The notes under the pieces are model-generated. The model did no database searches and was not told the origin of the DNA. It was given only the letters and a program-made list of their open reading frames with translations. DNA of 64,000 nucleotides, from positions 1,664,831-1,728,830 of the forward strand of contig NC_066563.1 in assembly GCF_024679095.1 (NCBI RefSeq), given 5' to 3'. A program made the translations under genes and the position numbers. Source of the DNA: Eriocheir sinensis. Lineage: Eukaryota > Arthropoda > Malacostraca > Decapoda > Varunidae. Positions 1 through 9,831 of the stretch are shown here, piece after piece. How positions within the stretch are numbered: the stretch's first letter is position 1; every line of letters starts with the position of its first letter.

Positions 1-239
1 GGAATACCTGCTTGATTAATTGTACTCTTTTCTTAATTAATACCTCGCTCTTTTAGTCACGGTTAATTGAGGTCAGAGTCCCTACAAGTTCACCCAGACA
101 ATGGCTATCCAACAACAAATATTGGAATAAAGATAGTCATTCAAAAGCAAGTCATATAATATTAACCCAAAAAGTAATAGTAACTCGAAAGAAAAAAAAT
201 ATTAAGGTAAGGTAGCAGAAATAAGCCTCCTGACCACTG

Positions 240-1300
240 CCTTTCCCGAACCAATTTTAAACCCTTTACTAATGGAGGCGGCACCGGCCACGCCCCTAAA
301 GGACCACACCACTGCAGACCCGGCGAGCCAGGCCACGCACGCCGCCTCACCTCCATCTCACCGCCTCCATACCATTTCCCTCGCCCCAGCCTTCCCTTCC
401 TCCCCGCCGCCATTCCAACGCTCCACCTCTCCCCACCACCACCACCACCTCCCCCAGCCTCCTGTCGTCTCGGGGGAAGCATAACGACTGGCTGGAAATC
501 ATACTGCTCGGACATCCCAATTAACCGCAGCCGCCAACACCCTCGCCGCAGCGCCGACGAGACGGTCCTGCGGGTATTGGCTTCCTTCACGATTCCAAGG
601 GTCCTGATACGCCCGCGGGAGTCTATTGGAAATCGTTCAGGGCCTCTCAGACTGAAATATTGCTGCTTTACGCCCGGGGCAAGATCGCAAGGGGGATCAG
701 GTACCCAAGGAAAGTGGGGAAGGAGTAGCGGCCGGAGGGGAGTCGCTGCTCCTTCAGGCGGGCGGCTACTCGTGTTCCGAGGGAGGAAAAATGTTGGGTT
801 TACGCTCAGCAGCTCGAGGGAGGAGAGGCATGCCGGGGCGCGGGTAGGGTTTCACGTCTGAAGCATGTGAAGCAGTGTCGGGGCTCGTGTTGTAAAGAGC
901 GAGTGAGGCTTCAGTGAGGCCGCGAGGGAGAGTTAAAGTTGCCTCATAGAGAGTTTCTGGTGAGGCAAAGTTATTTACTCAAGAATGCTCCGATTCCTGT
1001 CGTTTTCAATATCGGTCGGCGGGAATTCACGGCCTAAATGCGTTTACTGCGTATATTTATGCGGCCCGGACAGAGGTGAGGAGGTTCTTTCGCCTGTCTG
1101 AAGCGTATGAGTCCGCGGTGTTGCCGTCCGGGGAGGCAGTAATTTCATCGCATGTCCGCGGTCTCGTGTGCCCTGGATACAGTGTCGCACCTCCCGCGTG
1201 TGTCTATGTTATAGTGCATAAATATCACAAACTAGCGTCCTCCGCAGAGCCCCGCTGCTGAGCCTTGGTTGGCCGTGTCCCAGAGTACACGTGCCGCGCT
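240..1300. other. GC/CpG-rich unique segment
   Basis: This kilobase is clearly richer in G, C and CpG than its surroundings (runs such as GGAGGCGGCACCGGCC near 272 and CGCCGCAGCGCCGACG near 544). It could be a promoter-proximal or first-exon region. However, I see no clear TATA box, initiator or coding exon, and the open frames here are short and proline/glycine-rich in the way GC-rich DNA produces. No gene is called. Confidence 0.4.
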
Positions 1301-1442
1301 GACACGCACACACAGGAAGGACAAAGCCCAACAGAAGCCACCCGGGGAGCAGCAGGCCCAAGGGTGCTTAGGTAAACACAATTTTAAAATATATCCCCAG
1401 CTTACCTTATCACCTGTATGGCCCACACTGGTTAGCACTGTA

Positions 1443-1475
1443 GTGACGCAGAGGGACGAGTGACGCAGTGACGCT
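1443..1475 (+). promoter_or_regulatory. TGACGC motif cluster (CRE half-site-like)
   Basis: TGACGC occurs three times in 31 bp (1444, 1461, 1469). TGACG is the half-site bound by CREB/ATF bZIP factors. Whether it is functional is unknown; the sequence shows only the clustering, next to the GC-rich segment. Confidence 0.25.
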
Positions 1476-1619
1476 AAAATAATGTTGACACGGTGCACGG
1501 TAACACGGATGATCACAGATAAACAAACTTATGAGGTAACAGACGCCCTCCATTTGTGCCGCGCGGAGGTGTTGGTCGGCGCCGCGTGACCGCCTCAAGC
1601 GAGAGCACGCGAGACAAAA

Positions 1620-2473
1620 ACTAGTCTCTCATATCTCCCATAACCTTCAGAGAGGAAGTGTAGGCTTTAGGGAGAAGTTTATCTACTCTTATCATCCGGG
1701 AAAGGAAGAACGGATATGAGGAAATAAAGTGAAGAGTAAAAAAGTGGAGGAAATAAGGTGCCGAGGGAAAATAAGGTGAAAGGAAGAAGGGAGAAAAGGA
1801 AAGTGATGAAGACAGAGAGAGAGAGAGAGAGGTTTCAGGGTATCATTTTTCCCTTGAATACTGCACATAGATTTGTATTGATAGCATCGAACAAAATACC
1901 CGCCCATGTTGTCCGAATTGCTCCATTAGCGTCTAGGTCTATCATCCGCGGTAATTGTAAACTCTAATTGTCGGTAATTGCGGGGAATTACTCTTAATTA
2001 CCTGCCGAGAAACTACACATACGGTTATGCGAAACGTAGAATGCAAAACTATTATGAACAGAAATAGAATTGCAAGAAAAACAGTAAATAGTTGCTTTCA
2101 CGTAACCATATTATGTGAAAGACAAATTGTAAAACTTAAACGGCCTCTACAGTACGTAAACAAAACGTACACAGTGAAATAAATGGAAAGAAAAGTAAAT
2201 AATTCCACTCATAAAGCCAAATTAGGCAATGCAACGCCACCTCCACCATTGAGAAAGAAAACGGACTCGCCTCCTTCACCGCAAACTCGTGTATTTGGGC
2301 GTGTCGGGGAGAAAGCTGTGTTTTAAGGGACATTTGCATAGTGAGACAAGCGGCGGCTGTGAATTTTCTTAATATCGTCCCCGACCGGCGTAGCAGCGCG
2401 CAAACAGGGGCGTCGAAGTGCGCTGCTCCGCCCTTCCTTTGTTTGTTTTGGGTTTATTACTACCATTTGCATA
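1620..2473. other. Unique AT-rich stretch, no gene
   Basis: Non-repetitive DNA apart from a short GA run at 1816-1832. It holds the homeodomain motif cluster at 1949-2002. I see no exon or RNA gene. Confidence 0.5.
1949..2002 (+). promoter_or_regulatory. Homotypic homeodomain-type motif cluster
   Basis: TAATTG lies at 1952, 1965 and 1975, GAATTAC at 1985 and TAATTA at 1995. That is five ATTA/AATT-core sites in about 50 bp with spacings of 13, 10, 10 and 10 bp, close to one DNA turn. TAATTR is the classic Antp-class homeodomain core. Binding is inferred, not shown. Confidence 0.35.

Positions 2474-2542
<69 letters not shown>
2474..2542. repeat. Compound microsatellite (GT)n(GA)n
   Basis: About ten GT units pass without a break into about twenty-four GA units. 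Confidence 0.97.
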
Positions 2543-2546
<4 letters not shown>

Positions 2547-2725
2547 AAATAGAAGGAAAGATAGGCTATTTTGGATACATGACTTGCAAGGAAATGTTCT
2601 CCATTCAGACGCGAGGATATGCAGTCTGGATATTCTGCAGGCGGAGAGAGCCAGTCACAAAGGCCGCTAAACCCAGAAAAGGGAAAACATTGTGGCGAAG
2701 CAGAACTTGGAGGAAGAACACGAAC

Positions 2726-2800
2726 AGATAGATAGACATAATGATAGATTGATATAGATAGATAAAATAGACAAGTAGATATACATAGATTGATAAAAAA
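2726..2800. repeat. Degenerate GATA tetranucleotide tract
   Basis: Interrupted GATA/GACA/GATT units; an old, decayed tetranucleotide repeat. Confidence 0.8.
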
Positions 2801-2869
2801 GAGATAATACTAAAGAGAGAGACTATCTATATATGGCTGCAGATAGACAAATAATAATGAGGAAAACTT

Positions 2870-2871
<2 letters not shown>

Positions 2872-2905
<34 letters not shown>
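2872..2905. repeat. (CA)17 microsatellite
   Basis: Uninterrupted CA units. Confidence 0.97.
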
Positions 2906-2907
<2 letters not shown>

Positions 2908-3282
2908 CAACCCCCATCGCTACTACCATCACCGTCACCATCGTCACCACAATAACCAGCGCCACAAACCATTTTCTACCTCGGAGCAGGAGCAGTGAAC
3001 CACAAACTGAGTATACCACGAACAGCCCCCTTGAAGGAGAGCACGGAATGATCGCCTCTGTGCCCAGGGAACACGAGTGGCCTGTGCGTCGGTGTTGTTT
3101 GTGCTGCTGTATTGAGTTGGCTGTTTGTGTTGATCGTTTGTGTGAATGGTTTGCTATTCATGGTTTCTATTGAGGGTTTTGAAAAACTGATTATGCCTCG
3201 TCGCCAGGCAGACAACAATAGACTAATGCCGTCTGTCCAACACAAAACAATTACTGCCAATTATCACACCAAACGCTGCTTA

Positions 3283-3284
<2 letters not shown>

Positions 3285-3323
<39 letters not shown>

Positions 3324-3325
3324 AC
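3285..3325. repeat. (CA)n microsatellite
   Basis: CA array with one CATA interruption near 3317. Confidence 0.95.
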
Positions 3326-4094
3326 GAGCGTCGAGAAACAAAACAGAAACGAGGAGAGATAGAGTGGCGCTTCAATGCAGGGGGATGTAGAACAATTTCA
3401 GTCGCAAGAATACAGATTAATTGTAGTCAGGAGGATGCAAGAGAGAGAGAGGGGTGTGCTGGAGGCTCCTGGACAAGTGGAAGGTGATGGAGAGACGAAA
3501 CTTAAAACATATCTTTAAGGGAATAATTGGCAACAAAGCCGAGAGGAAACGATGGACAGATAAGACAGACAAACAGACAGGCAGACAGACAAAGCGAGAC
3601 AGTCCTGCACAAAAACAAAGACAGACATAGGCAGAAAGGTGGAGCAATAAATTGAAAATGTTAAATAATTTACTCAGAAGGGATTGCACGCTCCGCCAAG
3701 ATATGACTCACACATTTACTGACAGACAGACACAGAGACGGACAAAGACAGACAGTTATATGACGTTTCGAGGCGGTATAAATGCAATGTGTGTGAGAGA
3801 AAGATTAAAACATTTACCCCCGGGATTTCCTGTGACAAAAGAATGAAATTGAGAAGGGGAAAAAAGATCTGCGAGCCGCATTATGTTCTTTTTTGCACGC
3901 TTGAAGGAAAAGATTACAAAAGGGGAATAAAAAAAGGAAAGGAGAAAAAAAATCGATATAAAAAGCGGGGAATAAGTGACGAACATAAAACGATCTAGGA
4001 CAAGATAACAGAGAAAAAAGAAAACAAGAAAAAAGTGTAACGGGCTTGTCGGGGGGCGTTTAAAGGTCTCTTCATACGACAAGAGACTTAACTA
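3326..4094. other. Mostly unique DNA with GACA-rich patches
   Basis: Degenerate (GACA)n patches at 3553-3605 and 3719-3757 lie in otherwise unordered A-rich sequence. No gene recognised. Confidence 0.6.
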
Positions 4095-4260
4095 TTAACC
4101 CCTTCAATACAAGCAGACAAAACATAACCTCCATGCCATATCCTGGTTTTACAGACTACGTAGAATAGTCCAATGACCATGACGCACATACAGCGTCTCT
4201 AGGATATGGTTCGAGAGATGAAATGACTCATATACTGCGTCATGGTACTGAAGAGGTTAA
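4095..4260. mobile_element. MITE with TTAA-flanked terminal inverted repeats
   Basis: The left end TTAACCCCTTCAATAC (4095-4110) matches the reverse complement of the right end GTACTGAAGAGGTTAA (4245-4260) at 14 of 16 positions. A nested inverted pair, CCATATCCT (4136-4144) and AGGATATGG (4201-4209), folds the interior. TTAA at both ends is the target duplication of piggyBac-type transposons, so this 166-bp element is probably a non-autonomous piggyBac-like MITE. It has no transposase. The family assignment is inferred from the TTAA signature alone. Confidence 0.75.
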
Positions 4261-4636
4261 ATGAACGGGAAACAAGTAACAAATTTAAAGCCTTCTAGGA
4301 TTTAACAAAAAGGAAATAAAAAAGAAAGGAGAAAAACTCGAGTAGACACACAACAAATACAAAAGCGGGTATTAAATAAAGAAAAGAAAAGAAATTCTAG
4401 GAAAACACTTTAAGAAGGAAACAAAAAAAGAAAGAAGAGTTAGAGTTGAGACTTATCCAATATCAAAGGCGGGGAATAAGTAAAAAATAAAAATAAAAAC
4501 TTCAGGGCAAAATAACAAAAAGGAAATAAAAGGAAAAGAGGATAATGAAATAAAAAAGAAGGGAGAAAAAGTCGAGCCCGGACTGAACTAAATAAGAAAA
4601 AAAGTGTTGAATAAGTAGCAAACAAACAAAATAGAG

Positions 4637-4902
4637 ACATCCGCCTGTAAATATATAAAAAAAACATCTGCTTGTAATTATATAAAAACATCTGCTTGTA
4701 AATATATAAAAAAACATCTGCTTGTAAATATATAAAAAAACATCTGCTTGTAAATATATAAAAAAACATCTGCTTGTAAATATATAAAAACATCTGCTTG
4801 TAAATATATAAAAAAAAAATCTGCTTGTAAATATATAAAAACATCTTCTGCTTGTAAATATATATATAAAAAAAACATCTGCTTGTAAATATATAAAAAA
4901 CA
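4637..4902. repeat. 26-bp minisatellite, 10 units
   Basis: Ten copies of ACATCTGCTTGTAAATATAT followed by an A-run of variable length. The first two units are most divergent (CCGCCTG, TAATTA). Length differences sit in the A-run and one ATAT expansion (about 4856-4868). The minus strand has few stops in any frame and so gives false 66-162-codon frames rich in F, Y and I. Confidence 0.95.
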
Positions 4903-5320
4903 AAATCAGTGGTAAGGGAAGACTATACCAGACGACAAGAGATAACAGATTAAAAAATGAACACACGGGGTATAAAAAGCGATGTTTCAAAGGCCACGGT
5001 AACCTGGATAACGTGAAAAATGAAGATTACGTGCCCGGCGGACTGAAATATTTGCAGCAGGCGGGGAACGGAACCTCGAGCAGGGTGATGATGATTCGTT
5101 TTTATTCATATATTATCCCCCTTTTTTTTCTCGTCTTCATCCGTACTCTGTGAAGATGGAAGAAGAGGAGGAGGAGGACGAGGACGAGGACGAGGAGGAG
5201 GAGGATATAAGAAGGATAAACTAATAGGATTTCGTCTTTCCTCACCGTCTCAGATCTGCTGATGGCGATTTCATTTTCAGTTAGTTTCCCCCTCAAATGC
5301 AATTATCGAGTTCTTGTTTT

Positions 5321-5323
<3 letters not shown>
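4903..5323. other. Unique stretch with a GGA/GAC trinucleotide patch
   Basis: Contains an interrupted (GAG/GAC)n patch at 5160-5206; otherwise no recognised feature. Confidence 0.6.

Positions 5324-5380
<57 letters not shown>
5324..5380. repeat. (CT)28 microsatellite
   Basis: Uninterrupted CT array. Confidence 0.97.
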
Positions 5381-5384
<4 letters not shown>

Positions 5385-5904
5385 GCTGCCGGAGCTATTA
5401 ACGGCACACACAGCTTCCCGTTACTGCACCTCAGCGTCGGGGGCTTAATACTGTCCTCCACTTAGTCCGTGACCCCCAACGACCCACCTGTGACCTCGCC
5501 TGACCTTTACGACTCTTAAGGTCAATGTACGTATCGCGCAGGGCAGCTCACGGCCTCGTCTACGTGTGGTCACCGCCTTTAAGATGAAAAAGCAGCAGGC
5601 CTCAGCATTTCCCTTTAAAAAGAGTCTTGAGTTTTACGTTTCTGCTTTAATTTGTTCCTCTCCCCCCATGCTCTTCCTTCCTTCCTTCCGTCCCTCCGTT
5701 CGACCCTCACCCCCTCGCCCCCTCCCGTTCTTCATCTCTCTCCCGTTCGCCTAAAAGGAAAAAGCGCGAAGTGGCAGTCCTTAATTGTGGATAGTTTTAA
5801 ATAGTTGAATGTAGGACGCCGTTAACTGTATTACTTTCCGCGTGGGTGGTTGTTGTTGGCGGTGGCTGGTGGTGGTGTGTTTTGTGGAGGTAGAGGTAGA
5901 CGTA
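5381..5904. other. Unique stretch, no gene
   Basis: Pyrimidine-rich from 5655 to 5755, otherwise mixed composition. Nothing recognised. Confidence 0.5.
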
Positions 5905-6149
5905 GAGGAAAGGAACGAGGGAGAGAAGGAAGGGAAAGAAGAGGAAGATGAGGAGTAAAACGAATAGTGAAGAGGTGAAGAGAAACAGGAGGAAAATAAT
6001 ACAATGTCGCCGAAAGAAGAGAAGTCAATTTTTACTTTTTATTTTTTTAGAGGAAAGGAACGAGGGAGAGAAGGAAGAGATAGAAGAGGAAGATGAGGAG
6101 TAAAACAGGTAATGAAGAAGTGAAGAGAAACTAGAGAAGAAAAATACGA
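5905..6149. repeat. Imperfect tandem duplication, about 145-bp period
   Basis: The block starting GAGGAAAGGAACGAGGGAG at 5905 recurs at 6050 and stays aligned through the GAGGAAGATGAGGAGTAAAAC and GAAGAGAAAC segments for about 95 bp. The copies are separated by AT-rich spacer. Confidence 0.85.
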
Positions 6150-6185
6150 TGATTTTTACTTTGAAAATGAAGAGGGGAGTATACA

Positions 6186-6420
6186 ATGATATTACTACTT
6201 CTATTACTACTACTACTACTACTGATCACCATACCACCACCACCACCAACAACAACCAATAATCACCACTCCGCTACCACCACCACCACCACCGTCAGTC
6301 ACCCACGTCAACACTACTTCACCACCACTGCTAACAACCTGTCCGCTACCAAACCACCGCATCAAACACCTCCACCAACACCCACCTAAGTTATCTATCA
6401 CCACCACCACCACCACTACT
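6186..6420. repeat. Trinucleotide-rich tract (TAC)n / (CCA)n / (CAA)n
   Basis: TAC units at 6191-6223 pass into interrupted CCA and CAA units to 6420. The histidine/threonine-rich or valine-rich frames across it are repeat translations. Confidence 0.9.
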
Positions 6421-6808
6421 TTGCCACGAAATTCTCATCTTGTTATGATTCATCCCACGTTTACTTTTTCACTTTCTGAGCGTGGTATTGCCCCATCTCG
6501 TAGCTGTTTGTCGTCTGGTGAGCAATTCGTCATCTCTTAAAAACATAACACTCCTCTTTATTGTTTGTTGAGTGGTAAGCAAGAGTGGTAGTCGAGCATG
6601 AGGGCTGATTACTTGTCTTTCTTCTTAATGTCTTGTCCACTCTCGCCTTCTTTAAAAATGCATCGTATGTAAATCAGGCGTGTGTGAGTTTCGTGAATTT
6701 TCTTCCGCTACGAAGCGCACTTTATTTAATTGTCCGGATGAAAATATTTAATTTCTAATAGCACGGACGTACTCTGCAGAAAATGGGATGTCTTTAGTTG
6801 CTAATTGT

Positions 6809-6810
<2 letters not shown>
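6421..6810. other. Unique stretch, no gene
   Basis: Mixed-composition DNA with no repeat, exon or RNA gene that I can recognise. Confidence 0.5.

Positions 6811-6851
<41 letters not shown>
6811..6851. repeat. (AG)20 microsatellite
   Basis: Uninterrupted AG array. Confidence 0.97.
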
Positions 6852-6853
<2 letters not shown>

Positions 6854-6890
6854 CATGATAAAACGTTTTCGGAAGAAATATTTATTCAGC

Positions 6891-7046
6891 CATCTATATA
6901 CTATATCTGTACTATGTCTATATCTATCTATCTATCTATATTTACCTCTATCTACCTATCTGTATCTATCTCTCTAACTTTATAAGTCTATCTATTTATC
7001 TATCTACCTACCTATATCTATCTATCCATCTATTGGTCTATGTATA
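6891..7046. repeat. Degenerate (TATC)n tract
   Basis: About 155 bp of TATC with TACC and TGTA variants. Confidence 0.9.
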
Positions 7047-7302
7047 TGTATCAGGACTCTGTTGTAAGGATCATGATACATATTAAAATGGGAAGGGTTT
7101 CATCATTCTAAAAAGGAATGGTTTAGGTTGAGGGTTTTGTGGAAGCGGCCGGGGCAAGGCTGCGGTATATTACCTGTTACCTTTGAGGGAAGCGAGCGGG
7201 GTGCAGCGAGGGCAGGCGGGGAGGAGTTTTAGTGAGTATTAACGAGAGACGCCGCGCAGATATCAAAGAGGAGAGGAGATATGAGGAAAGTTGCCCGGAC
7301 AT

Positions 7303-7303
<1 letters not shown>

Positions 7304-7374
<71 letters not shown>

Positions 7375-7426
7375 GAAGGGGATGGACGGACGGACGGACG
7401 GGCGGGGGGGGCGGACAGACAGACAG
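7304..7426. repeat. (AG)33 followed by GGAC/GACA repeats
   Basis: AG array at 7304-7371, then GGAC units, a G-run and GACA units to 7426. Confidence 0.95.
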
Positions 7427-7439
7427 TTACTAACAATTA

Positions 7440-7530
7440 CAAGTACACATAAAACAAGTCATGCATACATGCATACAAGTGAACAATTTTACATTTCATA
7501 TATACATACATGCATACATACTACATGCAT
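7440..7530. repeat. Degenerate (ATAC)n tract
   Basis: CATACATG/ATACAT units with interruptions. Confidence 0.75.
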
Positions 7531-7666
7531 AGCAAACATCGTGCACGTTTTGCGACCAGAACTACCAAAATGTGCAATAGATATTTTACGTGTACAGCAA
7601 TGCAGTACTCTTTGCGATGTACGGGAATGTATGGTGCCATGTGCGCCATAGTGCGTAGATGCATAC

Positions 7667-7668
<2 letters not shown>

Positions 7669-7756
<88 letters not shown>
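7669..7756. repeat. (TA)44 microsatellite
   Basis: 88 bp of uninterrupted TA; self-complementary, so able to extrude a hairpin or cruciform. Confidence 0.98.
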
Positions 7757-7759
<3 letters not shown>

Positions 7760-9532
7760 CATTCATAATAACTAAAAAATGCTAAATAAATACAAAAAGT
7801 AAACACTTTTTATGGTTCCTTTAGAAGTCACATTATTATCGTCTTCCCAATTTCCATCTTGAATGTGACCCAGTGCGGACGTGTGATAGGCCGTGACGCC
7901 CCCCCTCCTCACCTCCCCGCTCCCTACCCTTTTCCCGCCCCCCTCGCCCGGCCAGCCAGCTCCGCGCTTGGCCCCAGCGGTGCCGTCGCCCCACGGCCAG
8001 CAACAAGAGTCTAATTAGCGCAAGATGTTTTAATTAATTCATCTAGTTTGCGCAACGAGCTGAAAAGACGCTTTCCCCTTTAGGCGCCACTAATATTACC
8101 TCAAAAATGGCTTCTCTCATAACAAACAGCGAGCGTGATGTGTTACCGTGACTCCCGACGGTGCAATGGCTGTCTTACAAGTAAAACAAGGAAGTAGCCT
8201 GTACGGTGAACGGGAAGGTATACGCGCGCTATGGTGCTGACCAGGGCCGGTTATAGGGGCCTACTGACGACTTTCATTAGATATGTGCATGTGTCGTAGA
8301 AATTAGAAGAAATAGCTTACATATTTTAATGTAAATATACCGAGTAATAAATGTGAGTGAAAAATATTTCTTTTTTTTGGGGTGGTGGTGGGTGGGGGGT
8401 TGATTGTGTGAAGTAGCATGACCATTCAGTCTTTCGTTTGACAGGTTCGTGACGAGCCACGTGTTCATGTCAAGTGCTTCATAAATAACTGAGAAGCGGA
8501 ATAGAGAAGTAAGGAGAGAACGTATCTCTGCTCCTCCTCTAACATTTATGTGACATGAAGACGAATGGCACGGAAACTCTTCCTGGAGGACAGCCTCTTA
8601 ACATTCCAGCATGGCATGGTACGTACGGTAATGTGTATTATTATTTTGATGTATTACTGTGCAATTTGTTCCGTTGTAATGTTGTGTAGCAACTTTCAGG
8701 CTGTTGTCCTAACGCCATGTTACAAAGACCTGTTTGTGCGATACCACCGAATCCGAGCTTCCTTTGGTGTTAGTTGCAGAAAAATAATTTCAAATTGCCT
8801 TGATGGCGGCCGTATTGTGGCATGAAGACGTCACAGATGCAGATGTCACTGTGCAGACGAAAGACACGGGAAGGCCGCGCGGGCGCGGCCGTTCAAGGCA
8901 GTCAGTCGCACCACCACCACTCCTCTAAGAGTGTCCCACCGCTCTCTAAACACTTAAAAATATTCACCAGTAAATAAATGGTAGGGTAGTCCTGACACCT
9001 GACAGAGGTTGAGTTTATGTTGAATTCAAGGCGTCGTAACCTCTTGTAAAACGCAAGCGGAAAAATGTTTTCAGATAAATAAGTATTCTGACTAGCAGTA
9101 TTTTTGTACGCAATATTTGTTTATATTATATGTATATTATACCTTATTTTTTACATTTTGTCCACAGACTTATAACAATTCAAATCATGACAAACGAAAA
9201 CACGGGGATATCCATGTCCTCGAGACTCAGCCATGCTTCAGTATTATGGCTGCCATTACTGGAGTGTAATTGCCTGGACCTTCGCCCTAACAGCGCCTAG
9301 ACTCCCTCTCTGTCACGTGCAGCTCATGTGGGCGACGGCCCTATAGCATCACCAGGAGTCAAGGTGAGCACCGGTAATACTGTTACGTATATTGTTGCTT
9401 TATCAATTAAATTATTGTCCTGTTACAATGTTCACAGCATCAGCCTGGCTGCCTGTTACTAAGGCAGACTGTATAGTGCGATTACATGGCCGTGTTGAAA
9501 TGATTTACATGGCGACGTCAACACAATGCTTT
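7757..9532. other. Unique 1.8-kb stretch, no gene
   Basis: Low-repeat DNA, GC-rich at 7890-8010 and AT-rich after 9060. An 86-codon frame at 8565-8825 has no recognisable domain, and its codon use does not stand out. A candidate regulatory island is listed separately at 8005-8110. Confidence 0.55.
8005..8110. promoter_or_regulatory. Candidate noncoding element with TAATTA cores
   Basis: TAATTAGCGCAAGATG at 8012 and TTTTAATTAATTC at 8028 lie 20 bp apart, followed by CATCTAGTTTGCGC, which partly mirrors GCGCAAGATG. AT-core homeodomain motifs in otherwise unique DNA suggest an enhancer. Conservation would have to be tested. Confidence 0.3.
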
Positions 9533-9552
9533 ACACACACACACACACACAC
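9533..9552. repeat. (AC)10 microsatellite
   Basis: Short AC array directly upstream of the SINE at 9553. Confidence 0.95.
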
Positions 9553-9740
9553 CGCTTCATAGCTCAGTGGATATCGCCTTGACCTGTTTGTTACCCGATA
9601 GTACAGGCTGAAGTTCGAGTCGCGCTGACAGGAGGCGGTTACTGTCCCCTTTTGAGCAAGGTGGAGGGTGGATTGAGGTCCCGTCAGTGCCCATAGCTCA
9701 CGAGCTCCTACCGGTAGGCTTGGTCATATACATCGTATAC
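9553..9740 (+). mobile_element. tRNA-derived SINE-like element
   Basis: An A-box-like TAGCTCAGTGGATATCGC starts at 9560, and a B-box-like AGTTCGAGTCGC starts at 9612. About 50 bp separates them, as in the internal polymerase III promoter of tRNAs. The arms do not form a proper tRNA acceptor stem and about 110 bp of unrelated sequence follows, which fits a tRNA-derived SINE rather than a gene. The 3' limit is uncertain. Confidence 0.6.
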
Positions 9741-9772
9741 AACCTTTTCTTTATGTTCGAAGTTTTTTTTTG

Positions 9773-9831
9773 TTCATGAAGTAAGGAAATGAGTGTGAGT
9801 GACTTGCATTTTTTCCTTACTACTTCATGAA
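9773..9831. repeat. Perfect-armed hairpin
   Basis: TTCATGAAGTAAGGAAA (9773-9789) pairs with TTTCCTTACTACTTCATGAA (9812-9831), leaving one 3-nt bulge and a 22-nt loop. It may be a tiny foldback element or a degraded MITE end; no target duplication is obvious. Confidence 0.85.

Noticed and set aside
7304..7371. CRISPR-like or regularly spaced repeats among the GA arrays
   Set aside because: The arrays are pure dinucleotides without spacers, in a eukaryotic genome; no CRISPR structure exists.
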